A stretch of DNA of 64,000 nt from Rhodobacter sp. (GTDB lineage Bacteria; Pseudomonadota; Alphaproteobacteria; Rhodobacterales; Rhodobacteraceae), in assembly GCA_027484985.1 (NCBI GenBank), contig JAIXRW010000044.1, positions 1 to 64,000 of the forward strand, written 5' to 3'. Both the position numbers and the translations under genes were made by a program. The stretch's first letter is position 1. The number at the start of each line of letters is the position of its first letter. Below are positions 35,649 through 45,527 of the stretch, piece after piece. The notes under the pieces were generated by a model. The model was not told the origin of the DNA. It saw only the letters and a list, made by a program, of their open reading frames with translations, and ran no database searches.

Positions 35649-38600
35649 GCGACCAAGGCCTCGGCTTTTTTCAGATCGACCGACACAAGCTGGCTGACGC
35701 CCTGTTCCTGCATGGTCACGCCGAACAGCCGGTCCATGCGCGCCATGGTCACGGCGTGGTGGGTGATGACGAGAAAGCGCGTATCGGTGCGGCGGGTCAT
35801 TTCATCGAGCATGTCGCAAAAGCGGGTGACGTTGGCATCATCGAGCGGGGCATCCACCTCGTCGAGCACGCAGATGGGGGCGGGATTGGCCAGAAACACC
35901 CCGAAGATCAGCGCAAGCGCGGTCAGCGTCTGTTCGCCGCCCGACAGAAGCGACAGGGTGGCCAGCTTCTTGCCCGGCGGCTGGCACATGATTTCAAGCC
36001 CGGCTTCCAGCGGGTCATCGGATTCAACCAGCACCAGACGCGCCTCGCCGCCGCCGAAAAGATGGGTGAAGAGGGTCGAGAAATTGGCGTTGACCTGTTC
36101 AAAGGCGGTCAGCAGGCGTTCGCGGCCTTCCTTGTTCAGGCCGGCGATGCCCGCGCGCAGTTTCTTGATCGCCTCTTCCAGATCGCCCTTTTCGCGGGCG
36201 AGGGTATCGTATTCCCCGGCCACGGCCTTGGCGTCTTCCTCGGCGCGCAGGTTGACGGCGCCCAGCGCCTCGCGCTGGCGCTTGAGGCGGTTCACATCGG
36301 CATCGAGCGTTTCGGCATCGGGCATGCGGTCGGGATCGGCGGCGAGGGTGGACAGCAGCTGGTCGGGCGCGGCGCCGGTTTCTTCGGCGATGCGTTCGGC
36401 GGCATAGGCCACGGTTTCGCGGGCGGCATCGGCGCGGGCTTCGGCGCGGGCGCGGGCCTCGCGCATTTCGCCGGCATGGCGTTCGGCATCGCGTTCGGCC
36501 AATTGCGCGTCGCGCAGGGCGGCTTCGGCGGTGGCAAGCGCATCGGCGGCGGCGCGGCGACGGGTTTCGGCGGCGTCGATGGCTTCGGCCAGTTCCTCGC
36601 GCTTGATGGCAATTTCTTCGGGGGCGGCGCTGGCTTCGGCCAGTTCTTCCTCGGTTTCGGCCTTGCGTTCTGCCAGTTCCGCGATGCGACGGGCGGCGGT
36701 TTCAAGGCGGTGCTTCCAACCCGAAAGTTCCTTGACCGCTTCCTGACGGCGGCGCACGCGGGCTTCGCCTTCGCGGCGTAATTCGTCATGCGCCGAGCGG
36801 CGGGTCAGCATGGCAAGGCGGGCGGCTTCCACCGCGACACGGGCGGCTTCCACCGCGTTGCGGGCGGCATCCAGATCGGGCAGGCCGGAAAGCTGGGCCT
36901 CGGCCTCGGCCAGACGGGCGCGGGCAGAGAGGGATTCATCATCGAAGCGCGCTACGGCAAGGCGGGCGGATTCCAGCTTGCCCGCAGCGATGGAACGGTC
37001 GGCTTCGGCGCGGCTGGCGGCGCGGTTGGCTTCGGTCACGCGGGCATCGGCGGCGCGGCGGGCCTCGCGGGCCATCTGGTCGGCGCGGGCAAGATCGGCA
37101 AGGCGGGTTTGCAGCAGTTCGTGCGCCTGCGCGGCGCCTTCGGCCTTGGCCGACACTTCGGCCAGATCGCGCTTGAGCTGCACAAGACGGTTGAGCTGTT
37201 GCAGCCGCAGGGCGGCGGCCGACGGGGCATCGGCAGCGGCGGCGCGAAACCCGTCCCAGCGCCAAAGATCGCCCTGACGCGAGACAAGGCGCTGGCCGGG
37301 CAAAAGGGCGGCTTGCAGGGCCGCCCCCTGATCGGCTGCGACAAGGCCGATCTGCGACAGGCGGCGGGCCAGAACCGGCGGGGCGGTGACATGGGCCGAC
37401 AGCGGCGTGGCCCCATCGGGCAGCGGCTGCGGCGCGGGATAGGGCGGCAGCGCGGCCCAGCCCGAGGCATGGGCATCGCCGGTTTCGGGGGCGCGGAGGT
37501 CATCGGCCAAGGCGGCCCCCAGCGCCTGTTCGTAGCCCGGCACCACGGTCAGCCGGTCGAGCAGTTGCGAGCCTGCCTGCGATTCGCGTTCGACAAGGCG
37601 GGCAAGGGCGGTGACTTCGGCACGCAGGGCGTTGGCTTCGCCTTCGGCCGATGACCGGGCGGCGCGGGCCTCGGCCTCGCGGCCCTGGGTTTCGGCGCGG
37701 GCGGCTTCGGCCTCGGCCAGGGTTTCGTCGGCGCGTTCGGCAAGGCTGGCTGCGGCTTCCTGCGCCTCGGTCGCGGCGTCATGGGCTTCGGCGGCGGCGG
37801 CGAGCGCATCAGACGCGGCGACCACGGCTTCGCGGGCGGATGCCGATTGCGCCTCGGCCCGGTCGAGCGTGGCGCGGATGTCGGACAGCATGCGCTGGGC
37901 CGACTGGTGGCGGGCGGCAAGGCGGGCGCTGTCTTCGGTGGCTTCGGCCAGCAGGGTTTCGCGGTCCGACAGCAAAGCGCCGGCTTCGCGGGCGATTTCG
38001 GCGGCTTCGGCAAGGCGGTCTTCGTGGCCGTCATGGGCGCGGGCGAGTTGTTCCACCTCCCAGTCGAGACGGGCGATGGTTTCGCCCGCGTCGCGGTTCA
38101 GGCCCGCCTCGCGCTCCATGTCGCGCGACAGCTGGTCGATGCGGCCACGCAGGGTTTCGATCATCTGGCGGGCGCGGGCCTCCTGATCGCCCAGCGCGTC
38201 GCGCTGGACGGTCAGGCGTTGCAGCACGGCCGAGGCGATGGCCTCTTCCTCGCGCTTGGCGGGAAGCGCGTCTTCGCGGCCTTCGCGGGCCTTTCCGGCG
38301 GCGCGGGCAGCGGCTTCGGCCTGCGCGGCGGCAAGCAGGCGGTCGCGCAGGGCGGTTTCGGCCTCGATGCGGGCAAGATCGGCCTCGCGCCAGCGGCGGT
38401 AGAGAAGCATGCCTTCGGCGCGGCGCAATTCCTCGCCGATCTCGCGGTAGCGGGCGGCCTGTTTGGCCTGACGGGTCAGCGCCGAAAGCTGCTGGGCCAG
38501 TTGTTCGAGAACGTCATCGACGCGGGTCAGGTTGTGTTCGGCGCCTTGCAGTTTCAGTTCCGCCTCGTGCCGGCGGGCATAAAGGCCGGAAATGCCCGCG

Positions 38601-39100
38601 GCCTCTTCCAGCACGCGGCGGCGGGCCTTTGGCTTGGCGTTGATGAGTTCGGATATCTGGCCCTGCCGCACAAGGGCGGGGCTGTGCGAACCGGTCGAGG
38701 CATCGGCAAACAGCATCTGCACGTCGCGGGCGCGCACGTCTTTGGCATTGGCCTTGTAGGCCGATCCGGCATCGCGGGTGATGCGGCGGACAATCTCGAT
38801 CGTGTCGGCATCGTTGAAGCCCGAGGGGGCGAGCCTGTCCTGATTGTCGATGACCAAAGCCACTTCGGCAAAATGGCGCGCGCTGCGGGTGGCGGCGCCG
38901 GCGAAGATCACATCCTCCATGCCGCCGCCGCGCATGGCGGTGGGACGGTTTTCGCCCATCACCCAGCGCAGGGCTTCGAGCAGGTTGGACTTGCCGCAGC
39001 CATTGGGGCCGACCACGCCCGTCAGCCCCTCATGGATCACCAGATCCGTGGGATCGACGAAGCTTTTGAAGCCGTTGAGCCGCAGACGGGTAAAGCGCAA
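35645..39100 (-). CDS. smc: chromosome segregation protein SMC
   Basis: SMC organises and segregates the chromosome with ScpA and ScpB. The 1151-residue protein has the N-terminal Walker A GPNGCGKSN, about 300 residues of coiled coil, a hinge near the middle (QALGAALADDLRAPETGDAHA region), a second coiled coil and a C-terminal LSGGEQTLTALAL signature with Walker B VLDEVDAPLDDANV. I chose TTG 39098-39100, giving LRFTRLRLNGFKSFVDPTDL, because AGGA lies 7 nt upstream and the family starts there; a second TTG at 39149-39151 is in frame. The coiled coils are alanine- and glutamate-rich. Confidence 0.95.
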   Translation of the reverse strand: MRFTRLRLNGFKSFVDPTDLVIHEGLTGVVGPNGCGKSNLLEALRWVMGENRPTAMRGGGMEDVIFAGAATRSARHFAEVALVIDNQDRLAPSGFNDADTIEIVRRITRDAGSAYKANAKDVRARDVQMLFADASTGSHSPALVRQGQISELINAKPKARRRVLEEAAGISGLYARRHEAELKLQGAEHNLTRVDDVLEQLAQQLSALTRQAKQAARYREIGEELRRAEGMLLYRRWREADLARIEAETALRDRLLAAAQAEAAARAAGKAREGREDALPAKREEEAIASAVLQRLTVQRDALGDQEARARQMIETLRGRIDQLSRDMEREAGLNRDAGETIARLDWEVEQLARAHDGHEDRLAEAAEIAREAGALLSDRETLLAEATEDSARLAARHQSAQRMLSDIRATLDRAEAQSASAREAVVAASDALAAAAEAHDAATEAQEAAASLAERADETLAEAEAARAETQGREAEARAARSSAEGEANALRAEVTALARLVERESQAGSQLLDRLTVVPGYEQALGAALADDLRAPETGDAHASGWAALPPYPAPQPLPDGATPLSAHVTAPPVLARRLSQIGLVAADQGAALQAALLPGQRLVSRQGDLWRWDGFRAAAADAPSAAALRLQQLNRLVQLKRDLAEVSAKAEGAAQAHELLQTRLADLARADQMAREARRAADARVTEANRAASRAEADRSIAAGKLESARLAVARFDDESLSARARLAEAEAQLSGLPDLDAARNAVEAARVAVEAARLAMLTRRSAHDELRREGEARVRRRQEAVKELSGWKHRLETAARRIAELAERKAETEEELAEASAAPEEIAIKREELAEAIDAAETRRRAAADALATAEAALRDAQLAERDAERHAGEMREARARAEARADAARETVAYAAERIAEETGAAPDQLLSTLAADPDRMPDAETLDADVNRLKRQREALGAVNLRAEEDAKAVAGEYDTLAREKGDLEEAIKKLRAGIAGLNKEGRERLLTAFEQVNANFSTLFTHLFGGGEARLVLVESDDPLEAGLEIMCQPPGKKLATLSLLSGGEQTLTALALIFGVFLANPAPICVLDEVDAPLDDANVTRFCDMLDEMTRRTDTRFLVITHHAVTMARMDRLFGVTMQEQGVSQLVSVDLKKAEALVA

Positions 39101-39228
39101 GGGTGTGTCCTGATTCCGTGGTCCCTCATGGTCCGGCGAAGCGGGGCCCAAGTCAACGGCGGCACCCCTTTATCTTGGCGGATCGGCAGGCTTATCCCCA
39201 AGATGTTGACAGGCTTTGGCAGGGAGAC

Positions 39229-39337
39229 GCGAAATTTGACGCAAATTTCGCACCGATTTCTGACGCAGAAATCGGCTCGTCGCTTCGCAACCGGAATTTG
39301 CGTCAAATTCCGGCGCGAAGTCTGCGTCAGACTTCGC
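39229..39337. repeat. cluster of four perfect 23-nt hairpins
   Basis: Four inverted repeats, each with 10-bp perfect arms and a 3-nt loop: 39229-39251 (GCGAAATTTG arm, loop ACG), 39253-39275 (CCGATTTCTG, ACG), 39291-39313 (CCGGAATTTG, CGT) and 39315-39337 (GCGAAGTCTG, CGT). The first two and the last two are each separated by one base; 15 nt lie in the middle. Arms differ at several positions but always stay complementary. The centre is TGACGCA in the first two and its reverse complement TGCGTCA in the last two. The stop codon of the oxoprolinase gene (39327-39329) is inside the fourth hairpin. I do not recognise a named family. Confidence 0.85.
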
Positions 39338-42300
39338 CCCACCCCCCGCCGCCCGGTGTCAACATCTCGAAGATCGCGCCCGCGGGCAGGTCGCGCCCGT
39401 CATTGCCGCGCAGTTCTTCCACCCGCCCGTCCGGCCAGATCACCCGATTCTCGCCCAAGGCCCCTGCCCCGCCGCCCGCCCCGCCAAAGGGCGGCACGAT
39501 GCGGCCCGAACACAGCGTGGTGACGGTGACGGGTTCGAGAAAGCGCATCCGCCGCAGCGCGCCATTGCCGCCAGGCCAGTGCCCCGCCCCGCCCGAGCGG
39601 GGGCGGATGCCAAAGGCCTCGAGCCGGACGGGAAAGCGTTTTTCAAGGATCTCTGGGTCGGTCATGCGGGTATTGGTCATATGGCTTTGCACCGCGTCGC
39701 AGCCCGCAAAGCCCGGCCCCGCCCCTGTGCCGCCCGCGATGGTTTCGTAATTCTGGAAGCGGTCATTGCCCCAGACAAAGTTGTTCATCGTGCCCTGGGA
39801 CGAGGCCATTACCCCCAGCGCGCCGTAAAGCGCGTTGCAGGCGGCCTGCGACACCTCGGTATTGCCGGCGATCACGGCGGCGGGGGCCCGAGGGTTCAGC
39901 ATCGAGCCTTCGGGGACGATGATGGTCAGCGGGCGCAGGCAACCTTCGTTCAGGGGAATGGCCTTGCCGACAAGGGTGCGGAACACATAAAGCACCACTG
40001 CCCGCGTCACCGCGCTGGGGGCGTTGTAATTGCCCGCATGTTGCGCCGAGGTGCCGGTGAAATCGACCGTGGCGTGGCGGTTGGCGCGGTCCACCGTGAC
40101 GCGGACACGGATTTCGGTGCCGATGTCCATCGGCGCGGTAAAGGCGCCGTCCGACAGGGTGTCGATCACCTGACGCACGCATTCTTCGGCATTGGCCTGC
40201 ACATGGCCCATATAGGCGGCGACGGTTTCGGCCCCATAGGCCGCCACCACGCGCAAAAGTTCGCGCCGCCCCGTTTCATTCGCGGCGATCTGGGCCTTGA
40301 GGTCGGCCATGTTCTGGTCGATGGCGCGGCAGGGATAGGGCCCCGAGGCCAGCAGCGCGCGGGTGGCGGATTCGTTCAGCTGGCCCGATTGCACAAGCGG
40401 AAAGACATCGATCAGCACGCCCTCTTCGGTGATTGTGCGGCTGTCGGGCGGGCTGGAGCCGGGGGTGCGGCCGCCGATATCGGCATGGTGCCCGCGCGAG
40501 CCGAGCCAGAAGGCAGGCTGGCCTGCCACAAAGACGGGGGTGATGACGGTGACATCGGGCAGATGGGTGCCGCCGTTATAGGGCGAGTTCAGCATATAGG
40601 CGCTGCCATCGGCCAGTTGGCCCGAGGTGGCGGCCATGACGGTTTTCACCGCATGCGACATCGATCCCAGATGCACCGGCACATGGGGCGCGTTGGCCAC
40701 AAGATCGCCCGCCGCATCGAAGATGGCGCAGGAAAAATCGAGCCGTTCCTTGATGTTCACCGACCATGCGGTGTTGGCCAGCGTGGCGCCCATCTGGTCG
40801 GCCACCGACATGAACAGGTTGTTGAATACTTCAAGCAGGACCGGATCGGCGCGGGTGCCTGCGGCGGGGGGGCGGGCAAGGGCGGCGTGACGTTCAAGGA
40901 TCAGGTTGCCGGTGGCATCGACATGCGCCGACCAGCCGGGTTCCAGCACGACGGTTCCGGTGGCTTCGGTCACGATGGCGGGGCCTTGGATGGCGGCGCC
41001 CGCGCCAAGGGTTTCGCGGGTGTAAAGCGGCACGTCGCGCCAGCCGTCGAAGAACACGGGCAGGTGGCCTGACGGGGTGGCGCCGCCCTGTGGCAGGGGG
41101 GTGGCCGAAAGCGGGGCCCCGCCGCCTGCGGCTTCGGCGGAAAGCATCTCATAGACCACGGCGCGTTCGGGCGAGGCAAAGCCGAAGCGGGCCTGATGTG
41201 CGGCCTCGAAGGCCTGTCGCATCACCCCGGGCGGACCGAAGGGCACCTCGAGCGGCTGGTGCGACCCTTCGTAGCGCAGATGGGCGCGGGCTTCGATGCG
41301 GGGGTCTGCGATGCCCTGCGCGGCAAGGTCGGCGGCGGCTTCGGCCTGAAGCGCCTGCATGGCATGGCGGGCGGCGGCAGGGTCGGCGGCAAGGGGGGCA
41401 TCGAACTGCATCTCGCGCAGGGCGCGCAGGTCGGCAAGGCCCATGCCATAGGCCGACAGCACCCCCGCCTGCGGATGCAGGAAGACCCGGCCCATGCCCA
41501 GCGCATCGGCCACGCCGCAGGCATGCTGGCCCCCCGCCCCGCCAAAGCATTGCAGCGTATAGGCGGTGACATCATGGCCGCGCTGGACGCTGATCTTCTT
41601 GATGGCATTGGCCATGTTGTCGATGGCGATCCGAAGGAAGCCGCGCGCCATGGCTTCGGGTTCGGGGCGGCTGCCGGTGGCGGCGGCGATCTGATCGGCA
41701 AGGGCGGAAAAGCGGTCGCGCACGGCCTGCACATCGAGCGGCAGATCGCCCGAGGGGCCGAAAACGGCGGGGAAATGCGCGGGCGACAGGCGGCCGAGCA
41801 GGATGTTGCAATCGGTCACGGTCAACGGGCCGCCACGGCGATAGGCGGCGGGGCCGGGATTGGCGCCGGCACTTTCGGGGCCAACCTGAAAGCGGCCGTC
41901 GCGGAAGGTGCAGATCGAGCCGCCCCCCGCCGCGACGGTGTGGATGTCCATCATCGGGGCGCGCATCCGCACGCCGGCCACCTCGGTCTCGAACGAGCGT
42001 TCGTAAAGACCGGCATAATGGCTGACATCGGTCGAGGTGCCGCCCATGTCAAAACCGATCAGCCGGTCGAAGCCCGCCGCTTCGGCGGTGCGAACCATGC
42101 CGACGATGCCGCCCGCGGGGCCGGACAGGATGGCGTCCTTGCCCTGGAAGCGGGCGGCTTCGGTCAGGCCGCCATTCGATTGCATGAACAAAAGCCGCCC
42201 CCCGCCCTGCCCCCCATCGGCAAGGCCGCCCGCCAGCGCGGTTTCCACCTGCGCCACATAGCGGCGCAGCAGCGGCGACAGGTAGGCATCGACCACGGTG

Positions 42301-42923
42301 GTGTCGCCGCGCGCGACCAGCTTGGCCAGACGGCTGACCTGATGCGACAGCGATATCTGGGTAAAGCCCTCTTCGGCGGCGATAGCACCGATGCGCGTTT
42401 CATGCGCGGGGTTGAGATAGGCATGGAGCAGCGCCACGGCCACGGCGCGGATGCCCGCATCACGGGCGGCGCGCAGGGCGGCGCGGGTGGCGGCTTCGTC
42501 CAGCGGGGTGACGGGGGCGCCCGTGGCGTCAAGCCGTTCGGGAACCTCGGCCACGCGTTCGTAAAGCAGGTCGGGGCGGCGGATATGCAGATCAAACAGC
42601 GCGGGGCGGGCCTGCGTGCCGATGCGGAGCAGATCACCGAAACCTGCGGTGACAAGCAACAGGACGCGTTCGCCCTTGCGTTCGAGCAGGGCGTTGGTGG
42701 CCACGGTGGTGCCCATCTTGACGGCGCGGATGCTGCCTGCGGGGATCGGGTCATCCGGCCCCAGCCCCATCGCCTCGCGGATGCCAGCGACGGCGGCATC
42801 GGCGTAGCGTTCGGGGTTTTCGGACAGAAGTTTCAGCGTGCGGGTGTGGCCGTCGGGCTGGCGGGCGACGACATCGGTAAAGGTGCCGCCACGATCGATC
42901 CAGAATTCCCAAGCGCCCGACAT
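39327..42923 (-). CDS. 5-oxoprolinase/hydantoinase family protein (HyuA-HyuB fusion)
   Basis: A 1198-residue protein joining the two subunits of the ATP-dependent hydantoinase/oxoprolinase group. The HyuA half (about 1-680) has [25 protein letters not shown], the phosphate-binding [12 protein letters not shown] and AAGGGSI. The HyuB half begins near [20 protein letters not shown] and ends GGGGWGEV. The length and fusion match eukaryotic-type OplAH 5-oxoprolinase, which hydrolyses 5-oxoproline to glutamate; N-methylhydantoinase remains possible. ATG 42921-42923 follows a G-rich stretch. The last codons form one arm of a hairpin. Confidence 0.9.
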   Translation of the reverse strand: MSGAWEFWIDRGGTFTDVVARQPDGHTRTLKLLSENPERYADAAVAGIREAMGLGPDDPIPAGSIRAVKMGTTVATNALLERKGERVLLLVTAGFGDLLRIGTQARPALFDLHIRRPDLLYERVAEVPERLDATGAPVTPLDEAATRAALRAARDAGIRAVAVALLHAYLNPAHETRIGAIAAEEGFTQISLSHQVSRLAKLVARGDTTVVDAYLSPLLRRYVAQVETALAGGLADGGQGGGRLLFMQSNGGLTEAARFQGKDAILSGPAGGIVGMVRTAEAAGFDRLIGFDMGGTSTDVSHYAGLYERSFETEVAGVRMRAPMMDIHTVAAGGGSICTFRDGRFQVGPESAGANPGPAAYRRGGPLTVTDCNILLGRLSPAHFPAVFGPSGDLPLDVQAVRDRFSALADQIAAATGSRPEPEAMARGFLRIAIDNMANAIKKISVQRGHDVTAYTLQCFGGAGGQHACGVADALGMGRVFLHPQAGVLSAYGMGLADLRALREMQFDAPLAADPAAARHAMQALQAEAAADLAAQGIADPRIEARAHLRYEGSHQPLEVPFGPPGVMRQAFEAAHQARFGFASPERAVVYEMLSAEAAGGGAPLSATPLPQGGATPSGHLPVFFDGWRDVPLYTRETLGAGAAIQGPAIVTEATGTVVLEPGWSAHVDATGNLILERHAALARPPAAGTRADPVLLEVFNNLFMSVADQMGATLANTAWSVNIKERLDFSCAIFDAAGDLVANAPHVPVHLGSMSHAVKTVMAATSGQLADGSAYMLNSPYNGGTHLPDVTVITPVFVAGQPAFWLGSRGHHADIGGRTPGSSPPDSRTITEEGVLIDVFPLVQSGQLNESATRALLASGPYPCRAIDQNMADLKAQIAANETGRRELLRVVAAYGAETVAAYMGHVQANAEECVRQVIDTLSDGAFTAPMDIGTEIRVRVTVDRANRHATVDFTGTSAQHAGNYNAPSAVTRAVVLYVFRTLVGKAIPLNEGCLRPLTIIVPEGSMLNPRAPAAVIAGNTEVSQAACNALYGALGVMASSQGTMNNFVWGNDRFQNYETIAGGTGAGPGFAGCDAVQSHMTNTRMTDPEILEKRFPVRLEAFGIRPRSGGAGHWPGGNGALRRMRFLEPVTVTTLCSGRIVPPFGGAGGGAGALGENRVIWPDGRVEELRGNDGRDLPAGAIFEMLTPGGGGWGEV

Positions 42924-43008
42924 GAAGCCCCCCCGCTGCCCTGCCCTTGGGTCCGACAAAGCAGGGCCCGAGTCAACCGAGTGCGGGACAGCGGAAAGCG
43001 GGCAAGAT

Positions 43009-43065
43009 GAGTATTTGGACAAGGATGAAGGGGATCGCTGTCCTTTCACCCTTGCCCAAATACTC
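43009..43065. repeat. inverted pair of GAGTATTTG tails (terminator-like)
   Basis: GAGTATTTGGACAAGGATGAAGG from 43009 faces CCTTTCACCCTTGCCCAAATACTC ending 43065, an imperfect inverted repeat of about 23 nt per arm. Each arm matches the tail of the two-hairpin repeats at 13078, 24836 and 30931, but the GC hairpins are missing. It starts four bases past the flavoprotein gene stop on the minus strand, so it may be that gene's terminator. Confidence 0.65.
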
Positions 43066-43068
43066 GGA

Positions 43069-44697
43069 TCACGCCGCTTTGGGCTGGCGCGGCGTCTCTT
43101 GGGTTTTCGCTTCGTGATATTCCTGTTCGGTGTTGATATCCCACAATTCGGCGCGGGTATCCTGACCGGACAGGATGCCATCGACAGCAACCATGGCGGT
43201 CAGCATGGAATGGTCCTGGTTGTTGTAGCGGTGCATGCCGTTGCGGCCGACGAGGAAGAGGTTGGTGAAGCGGTCCATATAGGCGCGCACCTCGTCGAAG
43301 CGGTCATAGCTGCCGAAATAGGCGGGATAGGCCTTTGGCGTGCGGACGACCACGGCATCCTTGACATCGGCAGGGTCCGAGACGCCGAGGCGGGCCAGTT
43401 CCTCGACCGCAAAGCGCGTGAGGTCGGCATCGGGCATCGACCACAGGCCATCGCCTTCGTTGACGAAATATTCCAGCCCGATCCAGATATCGGCGGGGTT
43501 GGCCACGAGATAGGGGCTCCAGTTGTTGAAGATCTGGATGCGGCCGACCTTTACATCGGGTTCCTGCACGTAAATCCAGTTGTCGGGGATGCGGTCATAC
43601 AGGGTTTCGGCCGTGGCCCCGCCATTGAGCGTGAGCCGTTTGAGCAGGACGCCCACGGTGATGAAATCGCGGTAGGTCAGGCCGTCCGACACCGATTGCA
43701 CCGCCGCGGGGGCGGGCGGGGTCAGGCCTTGCAGCAGGTCGCGGACCGGCATGGTCGAGAAGAAGTAGTCGCCCTTGATCGTGCGGGTGGCGCCGCCCGC
43801 ATCGCGCACATCGATGGCGGTGACGCGGCTGCCGTCATGGTGGATGCGGGTGACACGGTTTTGCATGTGCAATTCGCCCCCGCGCGCGGTGATGCCCGCG
43901 GCGACCTTTTCCCACAGCTGGCCGGGGCCGTGCTTGGGGTAAAGGAAGCGTTCGATCAGGCTGGTTTCCACCCCGCGCTGGGCAATATCGGCGCGGCCGG
44001 GTTTGAGTTTGCGCAGCGCGTTTTTGACCAGCGCCGTGATCGACAGGCCCTTGATGCGCTGGGCGCCCCATTCGGCGGGAATATCCTCGCAGGGCACGCC
44101 CCAGACCTTTTCGGTATAGTCGCGGAAGAAGGTGGCATAAAGTTCGGCGCCGAAGCGGTTGATGATGAAATCGCGCAACGACCGTTCGGGGCGGATCGGC
44201 AGGGCCCGCGCCTTGGCATAGCTGAAGAAGATCTTGATGCTGCGCCACAGGCCAAGGCCCGCCAGCGTGGCAAGGCTGAACTTGATCGGGTAGTCGAAGA
44301 ATTTCCGCAGATACAGGATGCGCGAGACGCGGGGCCGCACCAGCATGACATCATCGGTCTGCGCGGGATCGGCGCCGCCGGCGGGGTTGTCGATGCTGCG
44401 GTGTTTGTTCTGGTAGCTGATGGTCAGGGACGAGGCATCGTCATGCACCGATTGCAGAGGCAGGATATTGGCCCACCAGTCCATCACGCGGTCGGATTTG
44501 GAAAAGAAGCGGTGGCCGCCGATATCGATGCGGTTGCCCTTGTAATTGACCGTGCGGCTGATGCCGCCGACCTGGGCATCGGCCTCGATCACGATGGGTT
44601 TGATGCCCGAGCGGGTGACGAATTCATGCGCGGCCGTCAGGCCTGCGGGGCCCGCGCCGATGATGATGGCGGTGCCGGTGATTGCGGTGTCGGTCAT
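43069..44697 (-). CDS. NAD(P)/FAD-dependent oxidoreductase (UDP-galactopyranose mutase-like)
   Basis: A 542-residue flavoprotein with an N-terminal FAD fingerprint ([18 protein letters not shown]) followed by [20 protein letters not shown] and [11 protein letters not shown], a pattern shared with UDP-galactopyranose mutases and protoporphyrinogen oxidases. The C-terminal [20 protein letters not shown] is the second FAD-contact region. It overlaps gtrA by four bases, which suggests a role in surface glycan or lipid-linked sugar metabolism. The substrate is unknown. Confidence 0.85.
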   Translation of the reverse strand: MTDTAITGTAIIIGAGPAGLTAAHEFVTRSGIKPIVIEADAQVGGISRTVNYKGNRIDIGGHRFFSKSDRVMDWWANILPLQSVHDDASSLTISYQNKHRSIDNPAGGADPAQTDDVMLVRPRVSRILYLRKFFDYPIKFSLATLAGLGLWRSIKIFFSYAKARALPIRPERSLRDFIINRFGAELYATFFRDYTEKVWGVPCEDIPAEWGAQRIKGLSITALVKNALRKLKPGRADIAQRGVETSLIERFLYPKHGPGQLWEKVAAGITARGGELHMQNRVTRIHHDGSRVTAIDVRDAGGATRTIKGDYFFSTMPVRDLLQGLTPPAPAAVQSVSDGLTYRDFITVGVLLKRLTLNGGATAETLYDRIPDNWIYVQEPDVKVGRIQIFNNWSPYLVANPADIWIGLEYFVNEGDGLWSMPDADLTRFAVEELARLGVSDPADVKDAVVVRTPKAYPAYFGSYDRFDEVRAYMDRFTNLFLVGRNGMHRYNNQDHSMLTAMVAVDGILSGQDTRAELWDINTEQEYHEAKTQETPRQPKAA

Positions 44698-45128
44698 TGA
44701 AGCAACCCCTTAACGATGGCTTCGGGCCGGTCTGCGTGCCGGAAGCTGACATGTTTGTGCGCGAAGAAGGAATAGATGGCCGTCAGCCCGACCGCGCCCA
44801 GATGGGCCAGCGCCTCGGGCGGAAGATGGGGGTGAAGGGTGGGCATATGAAGCCGCAGCCCCTGCGCCAGCAGGGTGGTCAGGGCAAGCCCGCCCACTGA
44901 GACGACGAAGAAATCGGCAGCCTCGGCGCGGGTGACGCGGCCCGAGGGTTCGAAGGTGTAGCGCCGGTTCAGCGCAAAACTGACGCCCATGCCCGACAGG
45001 AAGGCAAGCGCGACCGATGCGGCATATTGCCAGCCCTCGGCAAGGCCCGCACCGGCATAGAGCAGATAGCCCATGCCCAGATTGACCGCCGCGGCAAGGC
45101 CGGAACACAGAAGGAAGCGGTGGAACAT
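44694..45128 (-). CDS. GtrA family membrane protein
   Basis: A 144-residue protein with four hydrophobic segments and the GtrA pattern ([39 protein letters not shown]). GtrA proteins are thought to flip polyprenyl-linked glucose across the inner membrane. I chose ATG 45126-45128; a GTG one codon upstream is possible. Its stop overlaps the flavoprotein gene start. Confidence 0.88.
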   Translation of the reverse strand: MFHRFLLCSGLAAAVNLGMGYLLYAGAGLAEGWQYAASVALAFLSGMGVSFALNRRYTFEPSGRVTRAEAADFFVVSVGGLALTTLLAQGLRLHMPTLHPHLPPEALAHLGAVGLTAIYSFFAHKHVSFRHADRPEAIVKGLLQ

Positions 45129-45403
45129 CACGCCGCCCCCGTGCCGTGCCGATATATGCGTGACATCGCGTTCTCCTGTGCCGGACCGCCGCTTTGATCG
45201 CGACAGGAGTGTTCAATGCGAAAAGATGGGCCGAATTATGCTGGGAATGTGAAACAATCGCCGCAATCGGTGCAAAGACCTTGGGCGCGCTGGGGGTGGC
45301 AGGGGCGGCAGCGGGACGGGCGCTTTGGCGATCTGCGCAACTTTCGCACTTGCAGCATCGGCTTCGCGCAATAAGCGTGCAAAAGGGCGATCGCATCACG
45401 GCA

Positions 45404-45416
45404 ATTTGCCGCAAAT
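45404..45416. promoter_or_regulatory. possible operator palindrome upstream of opgG
   Basis: ATTTGC at 45404-45409 and GCAAAT at 45411-45416 form a perfect palindrome around one C, 26 nt before the promoter-like -35 box and about 110 nt before opgG. It may bind a regulator, but a single short palindrome is weak evidence. Confidence 0.25.
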
Positions 45417-45441
45417 CCCTTCACAGGCGGTTGAAGCCCGC

Positions 45442-45471
45442 TTGCAGTCGGTTAGCCTTCGCCCCTATATC
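45442..45471 (+). promoter_or_regulatory. possible opgG promoter
   Basis: TTGCAG at 45442-45447 and TATATC at 45466-45471, with an 18-nt spacer, resemble -35 and -10 boxes. The match is moderate. The expected transcript would have a leader of about 50 nt before ATG 45528. Confidence 0.35.
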
Positions 45472-45527
45472 CCGCGTTGAGTCGCACATGCCGGATCGCG
45501 GCGGAAACCCTTGGGTTATTACAGCTA

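Larger units (their letters stand above)
45129..45527. other. 399-nt divergent region upstream of gtrA and the opg operon
   Basis: No convincing gene is present. It should hold promoters for both divergent units. Near the opgG side there is a small perfect palindrome, ATTTGC-C-GCAAAT at 45404-45416, and a promoter-like pair at 45442-45471. The part next to gtrA shows nothing I can assign. The length of the region fits a regulated operon. Confidence 0.5.
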
